A stretch of DNA of 64,000 nucleotides from Mesorhizobium sp. INR15 (GCF_015500075.1 NZ_CP045496.1:1178001-1242000); one strand, 5' to 3'. Numbered from the stretch's first letter, positions 24,456 through 34,120 are shown. The notes: generated by a model not told the origin, from the letters alone. Made by a program: numbers and translations.

Positions 24456-24481
24456 CGATCAGGCCAACGCCTGATCGTTTT
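24456..24481 (+). terminator. Rho-independent terminator after small secreted protein
   Basis: CGATCAGGC-CAAC-GCCTGATCG, a perfect 9-bp stem, followed by TTTT. It lies 7 bases after the preceding stop codon. Confidence 0.85.
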
Positions 24482-24493
24482 ATGTCGAAGGAA

Positions 24494-24520
24494 CGATGGC
24501 GGGCGCGGTGCCCGCCATCG
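24494..24520. repeat. Perfect 11-bp hairpin upstream of ftsK
   Basis: CGATGGCGGGC (24494-24504) and GCCCGCCATCG (24510-24520) around a GCGGT loop. No T run follows on either strand. It lies between the terminator at 24481 and ftsK; role unknown. Confidence 0.6.
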
Positions 24521-24658
24521 TCGTTGAGGGCCGCCGAGAGCCGCGCCGCTTCGCCCGGCCGACAGTTATTTGCGTGAAGCACCGGCGTATGCGCCATGGT
24601 TAATGCGCCCTTAACCTTCCCCCCGATAGTCTGGCATTCGAATCTGCCGGAGTGCGTC

Positions 24659-27367
24659 ATGCGCCCGGGTCAGTCCATGACAGACGGGGAACGAGGTATG
24701 CGTTCAGGGGCTTCAGCACCGCTTGCGCTAGCCGATACGGGGCACGGCATCCAGGCGTTCGCGCGGCGTCAGGTCGGCCGGCTGGTCGGTGCCAGCCTGT
24801 TCGCGGTGGTCGCCTTCGGCGTCGCCAGCCTGGCGACATGGAACGTCGCTGATCCAAGTTTCTCGCACGCCACCGCCAACACCGTCACCAACGCCATGGG
24901 TTATGCCGGCGCGGTGTTTTCCGATCTTGCCATGCAGTTCTTCGGCCTCGCCGCCGTCGCGGCGCTGGTGCCGGCCGTGATCTGGGGCTTCCTGCTGTTC
25001 AGTGCGCGCGGGGTCGACAGGCTGCCGAAGCGCGGGCTGTTCTGGTTCGGCTACGCGCTGCTTGCCGCGGCGATCGCCGGCTGCGTCGTGCCACCCAAGA
25101 CCTGGCCCTTGCCGACCGGTCTTGGCGGCGTGTTCGGCGACATGGTGCTCAAGATTCCGGGACTTGTCCTTGGCGGTTATCCGACCGGGCTGGTCGCCAG
25201 CGTCATCGCCCTCTTGCTGGCGGCACCGACACTTTGGCTTTTCGCCTTTGGCTCGGCCCTGATCGGCCGCAAGAACGGCTTTGCCATCCAGGAGGAATCC
25301 GTCGTCGATCCGCGCGATCAGGATGATCCCCTGTTCGACAATGAGGAAGACGAGGGCGACGAGGGCATTCTGGCGCTTGGCGCCATCACCCACTGGTGGC
25401 TGTCCTTGCGCGCCTACCTTCGCCGCCGCGCCGCGCGCCGCCGCGAAGAGGATGATTTCGAGCCGCAGATGGAGCCGCGCGCCAGCGCCTGGCGCCGCGC
25501 CGCCGAACGGGTCGAATCGGCCGAGTTCGCCGAATCACGCATGAGCGCCGACGGCCGCGCCCGCGTCGAGCCTGAATTCTTCGCTGCGATGGTCAATGAC
25601 AGGACCGTTTCGCTCGACCCTGACGATGCCGATGTCTTCGAGACTGAAGCCGATGACGACATGGATTTTGATTCGGAGTCCGAGCCTGTCGGCCAGCGCC
25701 GCGCCTCGCCCAATGCCAAGGTGCAGCAGTTCCGTTCCGACGCAGCCACCCGTGTCGAGGCACCGGCACCGCGTCCGGCCCCCGGCGCCCGCGTCCAGCG
25801 CGAAGCGCAGACGTCGCTGATCGGCTCGGAAAAGTTCGAAATGCCGTCGTTGCATTTCCTGTCCGAGCCCAAGAACGTGGTGCGCGACGCCAGCCTGTCC
25901 AAGGACGCGCTGGAGCAGAATGCCCGTCTGCTCGAAGGCGTGCTGGAGGATTTCGGCGTCAAGGGCGAAATCATCGCCGTTCGTCCGGGTCCGGTGGTCA
26001 CGCTTTACGAGCTTGAGCCGGCGCCCGGCATCAAATCGTCGCGGGTGATCGGCCTGTCCGATGACATCGCCCGCTCGATGAGCGCGATCGCCTGCCGCGT
26101 CGCGGTGGTGCCCGGCCGCAATGCTATCGGCATCGAACTGCCCAATGCCAAGCGCGAGACCGTGTATCTGCGCGAAATCCTGGCCAGCCGGGATTTCGAG
26201 ACCACCAAGGCCAAGCTGGCGCTGGCGCTGGGCAAGACCATCAATGGCGAGGCGGTCATCGTCGATATCGCCAAGATGCCGCACGTGCTGGTCGCTGGCA
26301 CCACCGGTTCCGGCAAGTCGGTCGCCATCAACACGATGATCCTGTCGCTGCTCTACCGGCTGAAGCCGGAGGAATGCCGGCTGATCATGATCGACCCGAA
26401 GATGCTGGAACTTTCCGTCTATGACGGCATCCCGCATCTTTTGACCCCTGTGGTCACCGACCCCAAGAAGGCTGTGGTGGCGTTGAAATGGACCGTGCGG
26501 GAGATGGAAGACCGCTACCGCAAGATGTCCAAGGTCGGCGTGCGCAACATCGACGGCTTCAACGCGCGTGTCAGCCAGGCCGACAAGAAGGGCGAGAAGA
26601 TCTCGCGCACGGTGCAGACCGGCTTTGACCGCCAGACCGGCGAAGCGATCTACGAAACCGAGAATCTCGATCTCGAGCCAATGCCCTATATCGTCGTCAT
26701 CATCGACGAAATGGCCGACCTGATGATGGTCGCGGGCAAGGATATCGAAGGCGCGGTGCAGCGTCTGGCGCAGATGGCGCGCGCCGCCGGCATCCATGTC
26801 ATCATGGCGACGCAGCGTCCGTCGGTTGACGTTATCACCGGCACGATCAAGGCCAATTTCCCGACCCGTATCTCGTTCCAGGTGACGTCGAAGATCGACA
26901 GCCGCACCATCCTTGGCGAACAGGGCGCCGAACAGCTGCTCGGTATGGGCGACATGCTCTACATGGCCGGTGGCGGCCGCATCCAGCGCGTCCACGGGCC
27001 GTTTGTCGCCGATGAGGAGGTCGAGAAGATCGTCGCGCATCTGAAACTGCAGGGCGTGCCTGAATATCTCGACGCCATCACAGAGGACGATGGCGAGGAC
27101 GACGACGAACCGTCGGGCAAGGGCGGTTCGGGCAACGGCGGCGGCAACAGCAATTTCGAGGATTCCGACGATCCCTATGATCAGGCGGTGTCCGTGGTGC
27201 TGCGCGACGGCAAGGCTTCGACCAGCTATATCCAGCGCCGGCTCGGCATCGGCTACAACCGTGCTGCCTCGATCATCGAGAAGATGGAGAAGGAAGGCAT
27301 CGTCGGCCCGGCCAACCACGCTGGAAAGCGCGAAATCCTGGTGCCGACCGAAGACGACAAGTTCTGA
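24659..27367 (+). CDS. ftsK: DNA translocase FtsK
   Basis: About 902 residues. Four N-terminal membrane helices (VGASLFAVVAFGVASLATW and following) anchor it at the septum. A long linker (roughly residues 220-420) is rich in Asp, Glu and Arg. The motor domain has Walker A in VAGTTGSGKSVAINTMI and Walker B in IVVIIDEMADLMM. The C-terminal gamma winged helix (DQAVSVVLRDGKASTSYIQR) recognises KOPS sequences. It pumps chromosomal DNA and activates XerCD during division. Start choice is uncertain: GGAG precedes the ATG at 24659, with in-frame ATGs at 24677 and 24698. Confidence 0.95.
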   Translation: MRPGQSMTDGERGMRSGASAPLALADTGHGIQAFARRQVGRLVGASLFAVVAFGVASLATWNVADPSFSHATANTVTNAMGYAGAVFSDLAMQFFGLAAVAALVPAVIWGFLLFSARGVDRLPKRGLFWFGYALLAAAIAGCVVPPKTWPLPTGLGGVFGDMVLKIPGLVLGGYPTGLVASVIALLLAAPTLWLFAFGSALIGRKNGFAIQEESVVDPRDQDDPLFDNEEDEGDEGILALGAITHWWLSLRAYLRRRAARRREEDDFEPQMEPRASAWRRAAERVESAEFAESRMSADGRARVEPEFFAAMVNDRTVSLDPDDADVFETEADDDMDFDSESEPVGQRRASPNAKVQQFRSDAATRVEAPAPRPAPGARVQREAQTSLIGSEKFEMPSLHFLSEPKNVVRDASLSKDALEQNARLLEGVLEDFGVKGEIIAVRPGPVVTLYELEPAPGIKSSRVIGLSDDIARSMSAIACRVAVVPGRNAIGIELPNAKRETVYLREILASRDFETTKAKLALALGKTINGEAVIVDIAKMPHVLVAGTTGSGKSVAINTMILSLLYRLKPEECRLIMIDPKMLELSVYDGIPHLLTPVVTDPKKAVVALKWTVREMEDRYRKMSKVGVRNIDGFNARVSQADKKGEKISRTVQTGFDRQTGEAIYETENLDLEPMPYIVVIIDEMADLMMVAGKDIEGAVQRLAQMARAAGIHVIMATQRPSVDVITGTIKANFPTRISFQVTSKIDSRTILGEQGAEQLLGMGDMLYMAGGGRIQRVHGPFVADEEVEKIVAHLKLQGVPEYLDAITEDDGEDDDEPSGKGGSGNGGGNSNFEDSDDPYDQAVSVVLRDGKASTSYIQRRLGIGYNRAASIIEKMEKEGIVGPANHAGKREILVPTEDDKF

Positions 27368-27501
27368 ACGGGCCCGGAAGACGACATTCGTCTCCATGGA
27401 AACTTTGACCCTTTCGAAGCGTTGCTGCAACTGAGGCTCGTGCATCCCGCCAAACTTCAGCCCCAGTGGGGGTTCAAGGACGGCGACAAATCAGGAATCA
27501 G

Positions 27502-28203
27502 ATGAGAGTGACCGGCATGAAAAACGATCTTTCCGCGCTCGGCGATTTTGCCCCGACCCGGCGGCAGCTGCTTGGCTTTGGCCTGGCCATTGCCGGTGCC
27601 GCGGCCTTGAATGTGATGCCAGGGTTCCAGTTGCTGGCTTCGGCGCAGGCGGCTGTGCCGGCGGCGGCACAGAAGATCGCCGACCATTTCTCCTCGGTCA
27701 AATCGATGTCCGGCGAGTTCGTCCAGTTCGGCCCGAAGGGCGAGCAGACCGGCGGCAAGTTCTTTCTGGAGCGGCCGGGCAAGATCCGCTTCAACTATGA
27801 CGGTTCCTCGAACTTCAAGGTCATCTCCGACGGCAAGTCGGTGGTCATTCTCAACAAGAAGCTGAACACGTCCGATCTCTACCCGCTGTCGAAGACGCCG
27901 CTGAAGCTGTTGCTCGACAACAAGATCGACCTCTCCGGAGATCGCGTCAAAGCCGTCAAGGAAGAGAACGATCTCACCACCATCCAGCTTGCCGACAAAT
28001 CGGTGTTCGGCAATTCCCGGATCACCATGATGTTCGATCCGAAGTCCTATGAACTGCGTCAGTGGACGATCACCGACGCGCAAGGCAAGGACACCACGGT
28101 GATGATCTTCAACGTCAAGGAAGGCGTCAGCTTCGCAGCCGATACCTTTGCCATCGACTACGCCGCCAACCGTCAGCTCAACACCAACGGCTCTAACCGC
28201 TAG
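27502..28203 (+). CDS. LolA-like outer-membrane lipoprotein carrier, possible Tat signal
   Basis: 233 residues. The mature part matches LolA-type lipoprotein chaperones: AQKIADHFSSVKSMSGEFVQ, GGKFFLERPGKIRFNYDG, VILNKKLNTSDLYPLSKTPL and the end DTFAIDYAAN. The N-terminal region PTRRQLLGFGLAIAGAAAL has a twin-arginine pair before the hydrophobic stretch and ends ASAQA, so export may go by Tat rather than Sec. LolA ferries lipoproteins from the inner to the outer membrane. It follows ftsK, as in other alphaproteobacteria. An ATG at 27517 is a possible alternative start. Confidence 0.85.
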   Translation: MRVTGMKNDLSALGDFAPTRRQLLGFGLAIAGAAALNVMPGFQLLASAQAAVPAAAQKIADHFSSVKSMSGEFVQFGPKGEQTGGKFFLERPGKIRFNYDGSSNFKVISDGKSVVILNKKLNTSDLYPLSKTPLKLLLDNKIDLSGDRVKAVKEENDLTTIQLADKSVFGNSRITMMFDPKSYELRQWTITDAQGKDTTVMIFNVKEGVSFAADTFAIDYAANRQLNTNGSNR

Positions 28204-28511
28204 AGCCTGTTGCAGGCCCATCCGGCTCCGATGCTGATCTGCGTCATCTCGGCACAAACGGCGGGCCGCTTGCCACGATAGTTGTGGAAAGCGGTTCGCC
28301 ATGCCGTGGCGAACGAGCCCTGAAATCGCATACGCGAAGATAATTTCCCGTCAAATCAGATGGCTAAGCCAGTTTGTGCGCGCTCGATGAGCGCACTGGC
28401 GGAGCTTGTCTTTGCCTCGGGTGGCTGGCAGGTTCCCGGCGGACTCTTTTAGGGCGTTTTGACCGCAGGGCCACCCGGCTTTGGCGGTATTACGCTTGCC
28501 GGATTTTTGCC
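28204..28511. other. Intergenic region between LolA-like gene and xthA
   Basis: 308 bases with no supported gene. It contains a perfect 8-bp hairpin, GTTCGCCA-TGCCG-TGGCGAAC at 28294-28314, and a 6-bp one, GTGCGC...GCGCAC at 28376-28396. Neither has a T run. No promoter could be assigned with confidence. Confidence 0.5.
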
Positions 28512-29318
28512 ATGCCCTTTTCCATCGCCACCTGGAACATCAACTCCGTTCGGCTGCGCATGCCGATCGTCGAGCGCCTGCTCGTCGAGCAGCAGCCGGA
28601 CGTGCTCTGCCTGCAGGAAACCAAATGTCCCGACGAGCTGTTTCCGGTCGATGCGTTCCATCAGCTTGGCTACCAGCACGTCGCCTTTCATGGCCAGAAA
28701 GGCTACCACGGCGTGGCCACGGTGGCGCGGCGGCCGATCGAAATCGTCGAGAAGCGGCGGTTCTGCGAGATCGAGGACAGCCGGCATCTGTCGGTTACAG
28801 TACGGGCCGGCGGCAAGACGATCCTGCTGCACAATTTCTATGTTCCGGCCGGCGGCGACGAGCCCGACCCGGAGATCAACCGCAAGTTCAAGCACAAGCT
28901 GGATTTCGTCGCCGAGATGAATGCCATCCGCGCCGAGCACGATGAAGTTTCGGCCTCGGTGCTGGTTGGCGACCTCAACATCGCGCCGCTCGAACATGAC
29001 GTATGGTCGCACAAGCAATTGCTGAAAGTCGTCAGCCATACGCCGGTCGAGACCGAGAATTTCGAAGCGATGCGGCTCGCCGGCAACTGGGTCGACCTGA
29101 TGCGGCTCAACGTGCCGCTCGAGCAGAAGCTCTACACGTGGTGGAGCTATCGAGCACAGGACTGGAATGCCGCCAACAAAGGCAGACGGCTCGACCATGT
29201 CTGGTCGTCGCCCAATCTGGTGGCGGATTTTGCCGGCTATGAAATCCTGCGCGTCGCGCGCGGCTGGGACAGGCCGTCGGACCATGTGCCTGTCATTGCG
29301 CGGTTCGACCTCGAATAG
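28512..29318 (+). CDS. xthA: Exodeoxyribonuclease III
   Basis: 268 residues of the AP endonuclease/exonuclease III family. MPFSIATWNINSVRLR at the start, LCLQETKCPDELFP with the metal-binding Glu, GDLNIAPLEHDVW, and the catalytic RPSDHVPVIARFDL at the end are all present. It cleaves abasic sites and removes 3'-blocking groups in base-excision repair. The ATG at 28512 is chosen because the family N terminus begins there; the upstream in-frame extension is non-homologous. Confidence 0.95.
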   Translation: MPFSIATWNINSVRLRMPIVERLLVEQQPDVLCLQETKCPDELFPVDAFHQLGYQHVAFHGQKGYHGVATVARRPIEIVEKRRFCEIEDSRHLSVTVRAGGKTILLHNFYVPAGGDEPDPEINRKFKHKLDFVAEMNAIRAEHDEVSASVLVGDLNIAPLEHDVWSHKQLLKVVSHTPVETENFEAMRLAGNWVDLMRLNVPLEQKLYTWWSYRAQDWNAANKGRRLDHVWSSPNLVADFAGYEILRVARGWDRPSDHVPVIARFDLE

Positions 29319-29320
29319 GC

Positions 29321-29455
29321 GTGTCGGTATTCAGGTGAGGCCGGCCTGCAAACGGCAGTCTCCTGCGCTTCCGGTGCTCACGTACTTTTAGTACGCTCCG
29401 CTCCGGTTCTCGGAGCCCACCGTTTTCGGCTCGGCCTGACCTGAATCTCGGCACA
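29321..29455. repeat. Palindromic intergenic repeat element
   Basis: Outer arms at 29321-29343 and 29432-29455 are imperfect reverse complements (sharing TTCAGGT and AGGCCG blocks). Inside lies a perfect CGTACT-TTT-AGTACG (29381-29395) flanked by CTCCG-rich sequence. The architecture, nested palindromes filling a gene-free gap, fits rhizobial mosaic repeat elements. Function unknown. Confidence 0.6.
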
Positions 29456-29475
29456 CCTGAGGCGTCAGTGCCAAG

Positions 29476-29931
29476 TCACCCTGAAAAGCGGGGCGCGAGT
29501 TCCTCGATGCGGCGGATCATCGCCTGGAATTCCTCCGAGATGCGCTGGTGCAGCTGCGCCGCGACATCGGGATATTCCTCCAGGATGCGCCGGAACATCT
29601 TGCGGCTCAGCCGGATCACTTCCGAATCGGTCGCGGCGGAGGCACTCGTCAGGCGCCTTGTGTCGGCGATCAGCGCCAGTTCGCTCAGCATGGTGCCGGG
29701 GCCGGCGGTGCCGAGCGCAACGCGCTCGCCATCCTGCTCCCGGTAGAGCGCAATGCGGCCGCTGACCACGACATAGGCGGAATCAGCTTCGTCATCCTCG
29801 CGGTAGAGCTTGCGGTCGGCCTGCAGCAAGGTGGTCTCGGCGCCGAAGGCGAGCAGGCGCAACTGTTCCTGCGTGAAACCCTCGAAGAGCCTCACGGCGG
29901 ACAGGATGCGGATGTCGTCATCCAGCGCCAT
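29476..29931 (-). CDS. Cyclic nucleotide-binding domain protein without HTH
   Basis: 151 residues comprising a single cNMP-binding (CRP N-terminal-like) beta-roll: LFEGFTQEQLRLLAFGAETT, YREDDEADSAYVVVSGRIAL, and the phosphate-binding-cassette position TMLSELALIADTRRLTSA. No C-terminal DNA-binding domain follows; the protein ends in a helix (RISEEFQAMIRRIEELAPRF). It is probably a stand-alone sensor or regulatory subunit; ligand and partner are unknown. Confidence 0.88.
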   Translation of the reverse strand: MALDDDIRILSAVRLFEGFTQEQLRLLAFGAETTLLQADRKLYREDDEADSAYVVVSGRIALYREQDGERVALGTAGPGTMLSELALIADTRRLTSASAATDSEVIRLSRKMFRRILEEYPDVAAQLHQRISEEFQAMIRRIEELAPRFSG

Positions 29932-29969
29932 CTAGCTATGTCCCCGAACCGATAGTCCAGCTCCTCCTT

Positions 29970-30010
29970 TAGAGCGCCTCGCGTCCCTTGGACGCGCAAA
30001 GGACGCTCTA
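29970..30010. repeat. Nested palindrome of rhizobial intergenic type
   Basis: Outer arms TAGAGCG (29970-29976) and CGCTCTA (30004-30010) enclose GCGTCC-CTT-GGACGC. This TAGAGC...GCTCTA layout resembles short interspersed palindromes of rhizobial genomes and recurs in spirit at 60694-60734. Confidence 0.55.
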
Positions 30011-30133
30011 GCACCTTGAGCCTGCGCATCGTGCTTTCGATGCGCGGGCGAGTCCGATCCAAACCGCCTCCAGTTTCAGGACCGTACCCGAAAAAGCGTC
30101 CCCGCCCCGAGCGCTTATTGGATAATGAAATGT

Positions 30134-30817
30134 TTAAGGAACCAGCTTGTAGCCGCCGCTTTCTGTCACAAGAATTTCCGCATTGGAAGGATCGCGCTCG
30201 ATCTTCTGACGCAGCCGGTAGACATGGGTTTCCAGCGTGTGCGTGGTGACGCCGGAATTGTAGCCCCAGACTTCCTCGAGCAGCACGTCGCGCGTTACCA
30301 CTTTCTGGTCGGCGCGATAGAGATACTTGATGATCGAGGCTTCCTTTTCCGTCAGCCGCACCTTGCCGCCGCGCTGGTCGAGCAGCAGTTTCTGACTCGG
30401 CTTGAAGGTGTAGGGGCCGACCGAGAACGTGGCATCCTCGCTCTGCTCGTGCTGGCGAAGCTGCGCGCGGATACGGGCGAGCAGCACCGCGAAGCGGAAC
30501 GGCTTGGTCACATAATCGTTGGCGCCGGCTTCCAGACCGAGAATCGTGTCGGAATCGGTGTCGTGGCCGGTCAGCATGATGATGGGCGCCTTGTAGCCGC
30601 CCTTGCGCAATATCTTCACCGCCTCGCGGCCATCCATGTCAGGCAGGCCGACATCCATGATGAGCAGGTCGATGAGACCGCCGCGCGCCGCATTGACGCC
30701 TTTTGCCGCGGTCGATTCCTGCAGGACGTCGAATTCCTCATAAAGGGACAATTGCTCGACCAGCGTGCCGCGCAGGTCGTCATCGTCATCAACGATTAGA
30801 ATGGTGCGTGAAGTCAT
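30134..30817 (-). CDS. OmpR-family response regulator, CenR-like
   Basis: 227 residues. The receiver domain has acidic-pocket VDDDDDL, phosphoacceptor Asp55 in LLIMDVGLPDMDGRE, Thr in MLTGHDTDSD and Lys in DYVTKPFRF. The winged-helix output domain includes LTEKEASIIKYLYRADQKVV, VWGYNSGVTTHTLETHVYRL and TESGGYKLVP. The wording of these segments, particularly RFAVLLARIRAQLRQHEQSE, resembles the essential alphaproteobacterial envelope regulator CenR; that orthology is from memory and not verified. No histidine kinase gene is adjacent, which also fits CenR. Confidence 0.9.
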   Translation of the reverse strand: MTSRTILIVDDDDDLRGTLVEQLSLYEEFDVLQESTAAKGVNAARGGLIDLLIMDVGLPDMDGREAVKILRKGGYKAPIIMLTGHDTDSDTILGLEAGANDYVTKPFRFAVLLARIRAQLRQHEQSEDATFSVGPYTFKPSQKLLLDQRGGKVRLTEKEASIIKYLYRADQKVVTRDVLLEEVWGYNSGVTTHTLETHVYRLRQKIERDPSNAEILVTESGGYKLVP

Positions 30818-30913
30818 GGATCAATCCGTTGTTTTGAAAAGAAAATTCAGTTGACCGCTGCCTGTTTATGCGGAAGCTGACCGACGTAACAGCCGTTCAC
30901 AGTGATTTGTTCC

Positions 30914-31542
<629 letters not shown>

Positions 31543-31571
31543 AGGGTGCTTCGGAGCGCTTCCGTGCTGCG

Positions 31572-31772
31572 CTACCTCCTGTTTCGCCTTGGCTGCTGCC
31601 AGCCGATATCGAGGAGGCCGAGTCGGCCGGTCTCGCGGTCCATTGCTCTGGATACATCGTTGCGGGTGGCGCCGATGTCACGCAAGTGGCGATCCGAGAG
31701 GTTCTCGACATCCTGATGCGGGAGGTTGACCGCGACCCTTGCCAGGCGGAGCCACTCAACGACTTCATGCAA
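31572..31772 (-). CDS. DUF1127 family small protein
   Basis: 66 residues. The DUF1127 signature is the LSDRHLRDIGATRNDV segment at about residues 25-40. These small Arg-rich proteins are abundant in Rhizobiales; some act with RNA in phosphate or carbon regulation, though this one has no assigned role. No in-frame ATG exists, so the start is a TTG at 31772 without a clear ribosome site. It is divergent from the LysR gene, with 211 bp between them. Confidence 0.65.
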   Translation of the reverse strand: MHEVVEWLRLARVAVNLPHQDVENLSDRHLRDIGATRNDVSRAMDRETGRLGLLDIGWQQPRRNRR

Positions 31773-31842
31773 CCAGGTCGTGCGGGTGGTTAGGGGGCTC
31801 TCAGAGCGATGTGTGACATGATGCTATCCATTTGCTCCGGAC

Positions 31843-31880
31843 ATCAAATCCGGTTTGATATTGGTTTGATGATCACATCA
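31843..31880. promoter_or_regulatory. Palindromes between DUF1127 and LysR genes, candidate operator
   Basis: ATCAAA-N5-TTTGAT (31843-31859) and TGATG-ATCA-CATCA (31867-31880) lie close together in the divergent promoter region. Two adjacent palindromic sites upstream of a lysR-type gene fit a regulator binding its own divergent promoter. Assignment to this LysR protein is inference. Confidence 0.5.
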
Positions 31881-31983
31881 TGCAGCATTGAAATGGTGAG
31901 GAGAAACGAGTAGTTTTCGTCTCATCATCAAGTTTTCTTTGAGGATCGAGCACTGTGATCCATCCCGTTTCCGGTTTGCCCTG

Positions 31984-32931
31984 ATGGCCCGGCTGCTGCC
32001 CGGAACGCGCGCGCTCAGAACGCTTGAGGCGGCGGCCCGTCACCTCAATTTCACCCGCGCCGCCGATGAACTCGGCCTGACGCCGGCCGCCGTCAGCCAC
32101 CAGATCAAGGAAATAGAAGACCAGCTCGGGATGACGCTGTTCACGCGCACCAGCCGGACCATCCGGCTGACCGAGGCCGGCGCGGTCTTGTTCGAAGCCT
32201 CGACCGACGCGCTCGATCTGCTTGGCCGCGCCGTTTCGCGCGCCCGCAAGATGACGCGCGGCACGGAATTGCTGAAGGTGACACTGGATGCGCAGTTCGC
32301 CACCAAGTGGCTGATGCGGCGTGTCGACGATTTTCGCAAGCAGCGGCCAGGCATCGAGCTGCGCTTCGACATCACCTATGATGTGCGGGATTTCGACCTT
32401 GATGACGTCGATGTCGGCATCCGCTTCGGTGCCGGCAAATATCCGGGCCTTTGCACGCACCGCCTGTTCGACAACATCATCATTCCCGTGTGCAGTCCGG
32501 CCCTTCTGGCGTCCGGCCCGCCGCTGCGCGAGCCGCGCGATCTGTTCCAGCATACGCTGGCTCACATCGAATGGGTGCGGCAAGGCGTGACATGGCCGAA
32601 CTGGCGCATGTGGATGGCGGCCGCCGGCGTCGACGATTTCGACGACAGCCGCACCCTGGTGTTCGTGTCGTCCACCGATGCCACGCAGGCGGCGCTCGAC
32701 GGCAATGCCGTGGCGCTCGCCGATTTCGCCATGGTGGCGAACGACCTTTCCGAAGGCCGGCTGGTCCGGCCCTTCGCGCTCGGCATCAAGGTTGCGCCGG
32801 AATTCGCCTATTTCCTGGTCTACCCCCAGGCGTCAGTCAACGATCCGCGCATCGTGGCCTTTCGCGAATGGCTGCTCGAAGAGGTCGCAAAGACGCCCAC
32901 GGTGGACAAGAATCCAGGCGGCGCGGCATAG
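31984..32931 (+). CDS. LysR-family transcriptional regulator, GcvA-like
   Basis: 315 residues from the ATG at 31984. The N-terminal winged HTH (LRTLEAAARHLNFTRAADEL, TPAAVSHQIKEIEDQLGMTL) is of the GcvA/AmpR type. The effector domain follows, with TLDAQFATKWLMRRVDDF and DVDVGIRFGAGKYPGLCTH, the GcvA-like pattern. Target unknown; the divergent DUF1127 gene and the palindromes between are the natural candidates. It converges on the GT25 gene, 9 bp away. Confidence 0.9.
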   Translation: MARLLPGTRALRTLEAAARHLNFTRAADELGLTPAAVSHQIKEIEDQLGMTLFTRTSRTIRLTEAGAVLFEASTDALDLLGRAVSRARKMTRGTELLKVTLDAQFATKWLMRRVDDFRKQRPGIELRFDITYDVRDFDLDDVDVGIRFGAGKYPGLCTHRLFDNIIIPVCSPALLASGPPLREPRDLFQHTLAHIEWVRQGVTWPNWRMWMAAAGVDDFDDSRTLVFVSSTDATQAALDGNAVALADFAMVANDLSEGRLVRPFALGIKVAPEFAYFLVYPQASVNDPRIVAFREWLLEEVAKTPTVDKNPGGAA

Positions 32932-32940
32932 GCTGAACCC

Positions 32941-33687
32941 TCAAGACCGGGCGCTATGGCCGAAGATCATCCGGTTGTATTTCTTCCAGTTCCACTGCAG
33001 CTTTTTGTACAGGCGCGAATGCGGCTTGCCGGCAACGGAGGTCTGGAAGGCGCCGTTTTCGCTGCCTTGCTCGACAACCGGCCGTTCGAACCAGAGCATC
33101 TCGATGCCGAGCCGCTCGTCGATCTGCTCGATCTGGTGGTCGATCGGCAGCGATATCTTGTTTTCAGCGATCCAGGCGCAGCGGGCCTCGGCCACCGGCC
33201 GCGTGATCAGGTAGGAATCGGCGCATCTGGCGTGCAGCGCCGGGTACAGTTTCTGCCCCTTCCGCAACTTCCAGCTCGGCGTGTAGTAGTTGCTGCCATT
33301 GCCGAGATAGATGACGGCATTGCGTGAAGGGTCGCCGAACTCGGCCAGTCCTTGCCGGAACTTGGCGACGAAATCGCGCGCCAGGAACACGTCATCCTCG
33401 AAAACCAGGCAATATGGCAGCCTGGTTTCGAGAAAGGCCTGCCAGATCCCGACATGCTTGAGGGCCAACGAAACGCGCGCCGTATGGACAAAGTCAGGCG
33501 CGATCAACCGGTCGCGAATCTCCGGCGTGATGTCCTGCCGATCCCAATCCGTATAGAACTCGAACGGAACACCGCGCCTGTCGAATTCCTTGACGATGTG
33601 CTGGCGGCGATCCTCGTAGCCCTGCTTGACGTGGCAGACCCGGGTGAACACCAGTTCGTCGGGAAATCGGGAATTCTCTCCTGGCAT
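32941..33687 (-). CDS. Glycosyltransferase family 25 (LPS-type)
   Basis: 248 residues. GT25 features are the opening VFTRVCHVKQGYEDRRQHIV, SLALKHVGIWQAFLE, the nucleotide-sugar/metal-binding LVFEDDVFLARDF, and the later YLITRPVAEARCAW. The family adds galactose or related sugars to lipooligosaccharide cores. No signal peptide is present, consistent with a cytoplasmic enzyme. No other surface-polysaccharide genes are nearby. Confidence 0.85.
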   Translation of the reverse strand: MPGENSRFPDELVFTRVCHVKQGYEDRRQHIVKEFDRRGVPFEFYTDWDRQDITPEIRDRLIAPDFVHTARVSLALKHVGIWQAFLETRLPYCLVFEDDVFLARDFVAKFRQGLAEFGDPSRNAVIYLGNGSNYYTPSWKLRKGQKLYPALHARCADSYLITRPVAEARCAWIAENKISLPIDHQIEQIDERLGIEMLWFERPVVEQGSENGAFQTSVAGKPHSRLYKKLQWNWKKYNRMIFGHSARS

Positions 33688-33703
33688 CAAGACCTCGTCA
33701 GCA

Positions 33704-34120
33704 TCAAATGGCGGCGGCGCCGAACCAGCCGATCACCGCGCCGATGATGAGCAGGACGCCAAGCCAGTGACCACCATCGATGATGGTCAGGTCCCAGCCA
33801 AACCCTTCATAGCGATGGTTGACGGAAAGCGTCGTCGCGACGAAGCCCAGCCAGAGGACAAAGCCGAAGATGAGCCCGGCAAGCCATGTCGGCTCGCCGC
33901 CTGTCATGGCGCCGACGACAAGGGCCATGACGAGCGCCATGATGAGCTCGGCGACGAAGCTGACGACATATGGCAGCGGCGACCTCTTCATGGCACTCGG
34001 GTCAATCCTGGCGGCTTTGAGCCATGGCTTGCTCAGGCCCATATACCAGGCCGCGCCGAACAGCCACGCCACCACGGCCGCGACCACCACCGCCAGCCAG
34101 TTCACTGCTGAAAAATCCAT
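33704..34120 (-). CDS. DUF1761 membrane protein
   Basis: 138 residues with four membrane helices: NWLAVVVAAVVAWLFGAAWY, SFVAELIMALVMALVV, WLAGLIFGFVLWLGFVATT and HWLGVLLIIGAVIGWF. The early FGAAWYMGLSKPW segment is typical of DUF1761. Function unknown. The ATG at 34120 is preferred; the frame extends only to a GTG four codons upstream. Confidence 0.82.
   Translation of the reverse strand: MDFSAVNWLAVVVAAVVAWLFGAAWYMGLSKPWLKAARIDPSAMKRSPLPYVVSFVAELIMALVMALVVGAMTGGEPTWLAGLIFGFVLWLGFVATTLSVNHRYEGFGWDLTIIDGGHWLGVLLIIGAVIGWFGAAAI

Noticed and set aside
25535..27445. A 636-codon minus-strand frame antisense to ftsK
   Set aside because: Same compositional shadow pattern; ftsK is unambiguous in the other direction.
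27475..27490. Possible terminator hairpin after ftsK
   Set aside because: The CCCCAGTGGGG stem is short and not followed by T; it overlaps the region leading to the next gene.
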